Shown here one piece after another: positions 25,470-30,333 of a DNA stretch of 30,333 nt; position 1 is the stretch's first letter, and every line of letters begins with the position of its first letter. The translations under genes were made by a program, and so were the position numbers. Under the pieces are notes generated by a model. That model had not been told where the DNA came from and did no database searches. It saw only the letters and a program-made list of their open reading frames with translations. The stretch is from Parvularia atlantis (lineage: Eukaryota; Opisthokonta; Rotosphaerida), in NCBI GenBank assembly GCA_943704415.1, contig CALSCO010000271.1:1-30333 (forward strand), given 5' to 3'.

Positions 25470-28400
25470 TCAAGCGGACGGGGCAAGCAGCGACTGCGTC
25501 GCGGCGAGGTACCGCACAAAGCCCTCGTACTTGGCCTTGGGCACAAGCTGCACGGGCACGCTGTCCTGCACGCTGCGGCCGCCGATGCGTCAGCCCTGCG
25601 CCCGCGCACAGAGTTTGACAACGCACTGCACGTGGCGGTGGTACAGCTGCACGTCGTCGGCCGGCGTCGTGTAGTCGAACAGGTACGACCGCCGCAGGTG
25701 CAGCAGGTACTCGCGCGAGTTGTACGCCGACACTTGCGCCGCCGTCTGCATCCCGCCAGCCCCGCCCGCCGGCTGCATGCTCGCAAACGTCTGGAACCGC
25801 TTGGGCGAGAACTCGCGCAGGTACCTGTGCCGCGCTGTCAGCCCCGCGCCCGCCCTCGCATAGCACACCCGCGCACGCACCGCGAGTACTCGCTCGTCTC
25901 GGCCGACGCCACGCGTGGCTTGAGCGGGCGAAAGACGGCGCGCATCGGGTGGTTCTCCCAGGAACTGCCGCGCGCGCGCCGATTAGCCGCGCCTCGCACA
26001 CGCACACGCGTCACACCCGGACAGCGCCGAGCGCGTGTCGGCGCGCGGGCGCTCGGGCTGCGGCGCGGGCGACTTGGACTTGGTCGAGCTGTTGTCTACG
26101 CGCACAAAGCGACCGGTCAGTGCGGAGGCGCCGCGAACCGGCTGCTGTGTCGCACCGCCCTGCCGCCGCGTCTGGAACGTGAGCGACTTCATTGCGCCGC
26201 TGATTTCAAACGTCCACGTGCGCGGCGCCGTCGCGCGCACGGCAAACGGTGAGTACTGCGCAAAGTCGTCCGCCGTCCGCGTCACGTTCATGCTGTGTGG
26301 CGCGTGCGCGTGAGCACAGGCAATTGACTGCAGCCGACGCGACACCGCACCGCTCGTACGGCGACTGCATGCGCATCTCAAACAGCTTGTCGAACGAGGT
26401 TAGCTGGTACGGCTGGTAGTACTCCTCGAAGAAGCGCTTGCCCGGCCAGAGCTGGTCGGCCGGCATGAGGTGCAGCGCGCGCGGGTTCGGCGCTGAGAGC
26501 GTGTCAGCTCGCGCCGCGCGATCGAGGCCGCCACGCACCGCTCGGGTGAACAGCCTCGTACGTCCACCACTTCTGGTAGCTGCGGCGTGGCCTGGCGATC
26601 CACATGTCGTCGTTGTGGAGGTAGTAGTCGGTCGTCAGCTCCCAAATGGTTGGGCGCCCTGCGATCAGCACCGCACGGCAGTCAGCGCCGATCGCGCGCT
26701 CTGCGAGGCCGCACGCACCCTCCTCCGGCTGGAATATGCCCAGAAAGAGGTTGTACGAGTACTGCTTCTCAAAGTCTGCGGCCGCGGCGCGTCAAGCGCG
26801 GGCCGGGGGCGAGCGTGCGACCCGCGCACCTGTGAACGAGTTGCTGTAGAAGCGCTTGAGCGTGTTGAGCATGTCGCGCGAGTGCGAGCTCCACCCGCCC
26901 TGGCGGCGGTACGTCTTGAGCGTATTGACCAGGTAAGATCTGGGCAGCGCGGGCGTTGATGCCGTGCGCCGCGCGCCCACTCAGCACGGCGCCGCACACA
27001 CCCGCCGTACTGCAGCGCGATCGTGTCGCCGTGGTCCTGGTACATCTCCGAGAGCACGTTGACCACGTCGCAGTCGAACACGACGTCCTTCGGCGACTCG
27101 ATCAGCCCGAGCACGTACAGCTACCGCACACGTCAGCACGCCCGCGCATTGCACTCGCATGCGAGCGCGCACCTGCTGCGACAGCGCAGCCTTGCCAATC
27201 ATGAACTGCGCGGCGTTGGTGCGGTCGAGGCAGTCAACGCAATTGGTGCGAACGACGCCCGACTGCAGCGTCGCATTCCGCCTGTGCATGCGTTAGCCGG
27301 CCCCCCTGCGTCCACACGCGTCATCCGTGCACCGGTCGATCCACGCGTTCGCAGACAGCTCCGGCTGCTGCTGCTTCGCCTGCTGCCACTGCGGCTCGCA
27401 TTGCTTGCGCACGCCTGGCGCCTCCCGCATCAGCGTGCGCGTCCGGACAACGTGCGCCACGCACCCGAGAAGAACAGGCCCGTGACCAGCAGGCACTCGT
27501 CGGCGATGTTCGCCAGCAGCTCGATCACGTCACCCATCTCGTCGTTGCTGCACGGCGCCGTCAGCGGTGCGGTGGCGACCAGCAGCGCGTCTTGCGGCCC
27601 GACCTCTTGGCTGCCTTGGCCATGTCCCACGCCATGTACAGGATCTTCTTCCGGTTCGGCAGGAACTGGTTCAGGTACGAGATCATCGTCGTGAACTCCT
27701 TCAGCAGCAGCGACTCGCGCGGTGTCTTTTCTTTGTGCTGTCGCACGAGTCGCGCGGCCTCCGTCAGCCGTGCACGCCCACGCCAGCCGCGCCGTCGGCA
27801 CACCTTGACAAGGTTCAGCACGATGATCGGGGTGTTGTAGCGCTTGAACATCGAGTCAAAGTGGATCGCGCCGGCGGTGTAGAACGGGTCATTGCGGTGG
27901 ACTGCACGCACGTCCGTCGTGGGCAGCACGCACGGGTGCTGGCGTGGCCAACGCACTCTGGATCGGCGGCTTGAGGCCCGCCACGGGCGACTGCGGCTGC
28001 TCCTGCGTCCAGAACAGCGGGATAGAGCCGCGATACTGCACGTACGACGAGAACAGCGACTGCACCGCGCCGCGCCACGTCAGACGGCCGTTGGGAGCAA
28101 GAGAGGGCGCGCACCAGCGAGTCTGGCCCAAACGAGGTGTTGACGGCGTCGCACACGATCTGCTCCGTCTCGACGTCGTTCGCGACGTGGCCCTGCGCCT
28201 GGCACATCAGGCACGGCGCGCGCGGCATCCACGGGCGCACCTTCTGGTTGACGCCGCGCTTGAGGAAGCGCGAGCCGGCGTAATGCCGCGAGCGACGCGC
28301 GATCAGCGTGATGAAGATGGGCTTGCCGTACACGGAGATCTCTGCGGCGCCGCGCGGCTCAGTGCAGCTGCGCACGCCACAGCAGGCGCAGGCGCACTCG

Positions 28401-29781
28401 ACTGGTCGACGAAGCCGTGAATGACCGGCACGATCCACTGGTTCCGCCGCAGCGACGGGAAGGCCGACGCCCAGAGGTGGTGGTTCCAGATGTACATGTC
28501 GTTCAGCAGCACGCCTGCGGGACGCGCGCGTGAACCACGTGTGCACGCCCCAGGCCACTCGCACGTGCGCTCACCGGCCGCCGGGTGCGTCAGGTTGAAC
28601 TGCAGCGTGTGAGTGAGGTCGTACGTGTAGCTGAAATAGAAGTTGTGGCGCAGGTCGATGCCGGCCCAGCAGTCGAGGTACCTGCGCACGAGGCGGTCGG
28701 CACGCGCTCATTGCGCCCACCGTGCCCGCCGCACCGCTGCTCGTCCGGGTGCCGCGTCGAGTCGGCGCGCTGCGGGATGTACAGCACCATGTAGTCGTCG
28801 ATGTGGTGGATTGCGTGTCCGCCGAGCGACGCCACCTGGCTCTTCTTGGTGACGAGCACCATGTAGAAGCCCTCCATGAAGCGCATGAAGCCTGCGCCAG
28901 CGTCACAAACGTTGCTGCGCCCGCGCTCGGGCCGCACCCAGCAGCCCCACGGCCGTCACGACCTTGCGCATGCCGCCCGTGTTCTTGTTGCCCTCGGCGA
29001 TCATCGCCAGCAGTTGCATCACCTGCGGCGCCACCGCGGTCAGCCGGGCGGTCAGCCGGGCGCGGTGTTGCCACGCCGGCGCACCTGGTGCTGGTCGTAT
29101 AGCGTCTCGTCCTCGACAAAGCTCAGCTCGCGCCCGCTCGTGCGGTCAATCTTGAGGATCTGCGCGCATGGCGCGGTCAGCAGGCGGCGCATGAGCGCAG
29201 CTGTCCGGCCGCACCCGGTGCATGGACCCGGCGGCGTTGCTGCCGACGAGGTAGTAGCGCTGCTTGCGTACGTCAGGCGACGGGCGCTCGCGGGCACGGC
29301 GCAGGCAGCCGCACCGTCTTCGTCTCAAACACGACGATGCGCCGCAGCAGCTCCGGCGGCGCGGCCAGCGGCTGCTCGGACGACGTCGCGGCGGCCGCTG
29401 CGAGCGGATCAGTTGGTCACGCCGTCAGATCACCACAAGCAAGCGCGCACCCTGCCCCGCCAGTTCGTCCGTGCTCGGCGTGCGCGGCGCGTCGAGCGGT
29501 CGCACGCTGCCGGAGAGTGACTCGCTCGAGGCAGCCGCCAGCGCCGGCACGGTCTTGCGGTGGCCGGCGTTGTGGCGCACGTCGGCGAAGAGCACATTAA
29601 CGCTCGGGTCGGCGCGGGCGATCGCCGCCGCCATGTTCTCGTTCGACTCGTCCAGGCGCGTGTCCTCCTCCTCATCCACCTCGTCGTCATCGTCGTCGCC
29701 GCCGCCGCCGTCGTCGCCGACGTGCTGCTGCTCGCGCGCCGCGGCCGGCGGCGACGACGCACTGCCTCCACGCATTGTCAT
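25470..29781 (-). CDS. FIG4: FIG4 polyphosphoinositide phosphatase (Sac domain)
   Basis: Removes the 5-phosphate of PI(3,5)P2 on endolysosomes and supports PIKfyve/Fab1 with VAC14. 25 exons, 997 aa: complement(25470..25565, 25632..25824, 25881..25964, 26017..26292, 26351..26492, 26539..26658, 26719..26775, 26830..26939, 27002..27120, 27173..27281, 27333..27414, 27465..27547, 27604..27737, 27804..27901, 27957..28059, 28115..28198, 28241..28341, 28398..28514, 28575..28681, 28735..28891, 28938..29022, 29085..29159, 29215..29262, 29315..29397, 29451..29781). Landmarks: [71 protein letters not shown], catalytic CX5R in [12 protein letters not shown] (Cys577, Arg583), [23 protein letters not shown] and [10 protein letters not shown]. 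The N-terminal about 130 residues (acidic Asp/Glu run, Ala/Ser-rich) are not typical of FIG4. The last intron (25566-25631) is the least certain junction. Confidence 0.95.
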
Positions 29782-30333
29782 TATCGAATGTCGATGGGCT
29801 GCTCCACGTGTGCTGACCGGCGCGCCCCCCTGCTCGAGCCGCCGCCTCGGCACCTGGGTGCGTGATCGCCTGGCGCGTGAGTGTGCACATGCCGTTGCTG
29901 ACTTTGCCCTCCTCGTGCGCCCGCCAGTACATTGATGCGTGCTCGCCTCATAGTTACCCGTCGCTGCACTCCTCCGGTGATGATCCTTGAGATCGCAACT
30001 GTTGCCATGATGGCATCGTCATAAGCCGTTTTGCTGGTGAACGACTCGTCGACGATCACGACCTTCACCCAGGGGTACTCGCGTGCCTTGTCGAGTAGCC
30101 GGCGCTTGAACGCGTAGTGCCGCCAGGTGAGCATCTGGCGGACGACCTTCTTGTTGATCACGCGCTTCTTGGTCACACGTGGCAGAGCTGTCCTTCATTC
30201 CTCCGGCATGGCTCTCAGCCATCCGGGTTCGACCACACACTGTCAGAGAGATGAGTTACGAGAAAACAACCAACTGAAAAACGAACAGAAGAGGGTGGAT
30301 GGGTGGGCCAGACCCGCTCGCAGGACCAGGTGT
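29782..30333. other. 552-bp region upstream of FIG4 with transposon-relic sequence
   Basis: The left part (to about 29930) is GC-rich and presumably holds the FIG4 promoter and 5' UTR. From about 29930 to the window end the base composition drops clearly and the GTGCG/CTGAC intron grammar of the neighbours disappears. This part contains the Fanzor/TnpB-like segment and a perfect hairpin (ATGGCT CTC AGCCAT, 30208-30222). No intact gene is visible in the window part. Confidence 0.6.
30027..30194 (-). pseudogene. Relic of a Fanzor / TnpB-like RNA-guided nuclease
   Basis: A short open stretch reads VVRQMLTWRHYAFKRRLL, then DKAREYPWVKVVIV and DESFTSKT. This is the RuvC-II neighbourhood of TnpB/Fanzor proteins: the (L/M)xxxHYxFxxRLLxKAxEY helix, then VIVxDExxTSKT with the catalytic Glu. 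In intact members a zinc-ribbon CxxCG follows directly and then the RuvC-III Asp; neither is seen here, and the preceding domains are not seen in the window. It is therefore a fragment of an old transposon-associated gene, lying in DNA of lower GC than the host genes. Fanzors occur in eukaryotic transposons and large DNA viruses; which source applied here cannot be judged. Confidence 0.7.

Noticed and set aside
24037-26007. A 656-codon minus-strand frame suggesting a FIG4-DNAJC8 fusion protein
   Set aside because: It runs through the FIG4 stop region in another frame, and the FIG4 reading frame ends with a TGA at 25470-25472. The two genes resolve separately with all phases matching.
30181-30240. 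A tRNA-like GGGTTCGACC box
   Set aside because: No matching T-stem, anticodon arm or acceptor stem can be folded around it.

Overview
The window is a gene-dense piece of a nuclear genome from a GC-rich (roughly 70 percent), intron-dense eukaryote. The evidence is the content and architecture together. It carries class I myosin, NXF1, a CKS protein, a P-TEFb-like cyclin, a KIN1/MARK kinase, FIG4, DNAJC8, a mitochondrial carrier and an adenylate kinase, all cut by about 145 very short spliceosomal introns (about 42-92 nt, mostly 50-62). A TH1-tailed myosin I with a KIN1/MARK kinase and NXF1 fits a unicellular relative of opisthokonts, amoebozoans or apusomonads, or an early fungus; I cannot name the species.

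All exon boundaries were worked out by hand from the sequence. Twelve gene models run from a start codon to a stop codon with every intron phase matching; the thirteenth leaves the window at position 1. Coding sequence is about 19.3 kb, introns about 8 kb and intergenic DNA under 3 kb.

Layout: a probable ribophorin II/Swp1 gene (minus, cut by the window edge, with a (GA)n tract in an intron) and CKS (minus); NXF1 mRNA exporter (plus, 1272-4176) converging on a cyclin T/K-like gene (minus, 4258-6385); an orphan secreted Cys-rich protein (plus, 6417-7709) whose start lies 31 bp from the cyclin start; KIN1/MARK kinase (plus, 8287-12127) converging on a LARGE-type GT49 glycosyltransferase (minus, 12195-14841); class I myosin (minus, 15044-19865); AK2-type adenylate kinase, DUF1963 protein and mitochondrial carrier in tandem (plus, 20447-24065); DNAJC8 and FIG4 (minus, 24125-25431 and 25470-29781); and a relic of a Fanzor/TnpB nuclease (minus, about 30027-30194) in lower-GC DNA at the right end.

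Themes: several genes serve transcription, splicing and mRNA export (cyclin, DNAJC8, NXF1), and others serve membrane, actin and phosphoinositide biology (myosin I, FIG4, KIN1), but nothing shows they form one pathway. The most unusual signals are in the gene architecture. The 5' splice site consensus is GTGCG instead of GTRAGT. At least nine introns are GC-AG, and all nine are in phase 0 after an exonic AG. Neighbouring genes are separated by only 23-74 bp on one strand, or 31 bp between divergent starts, and acceptor-like CAGs sit just before several downstream start codons.
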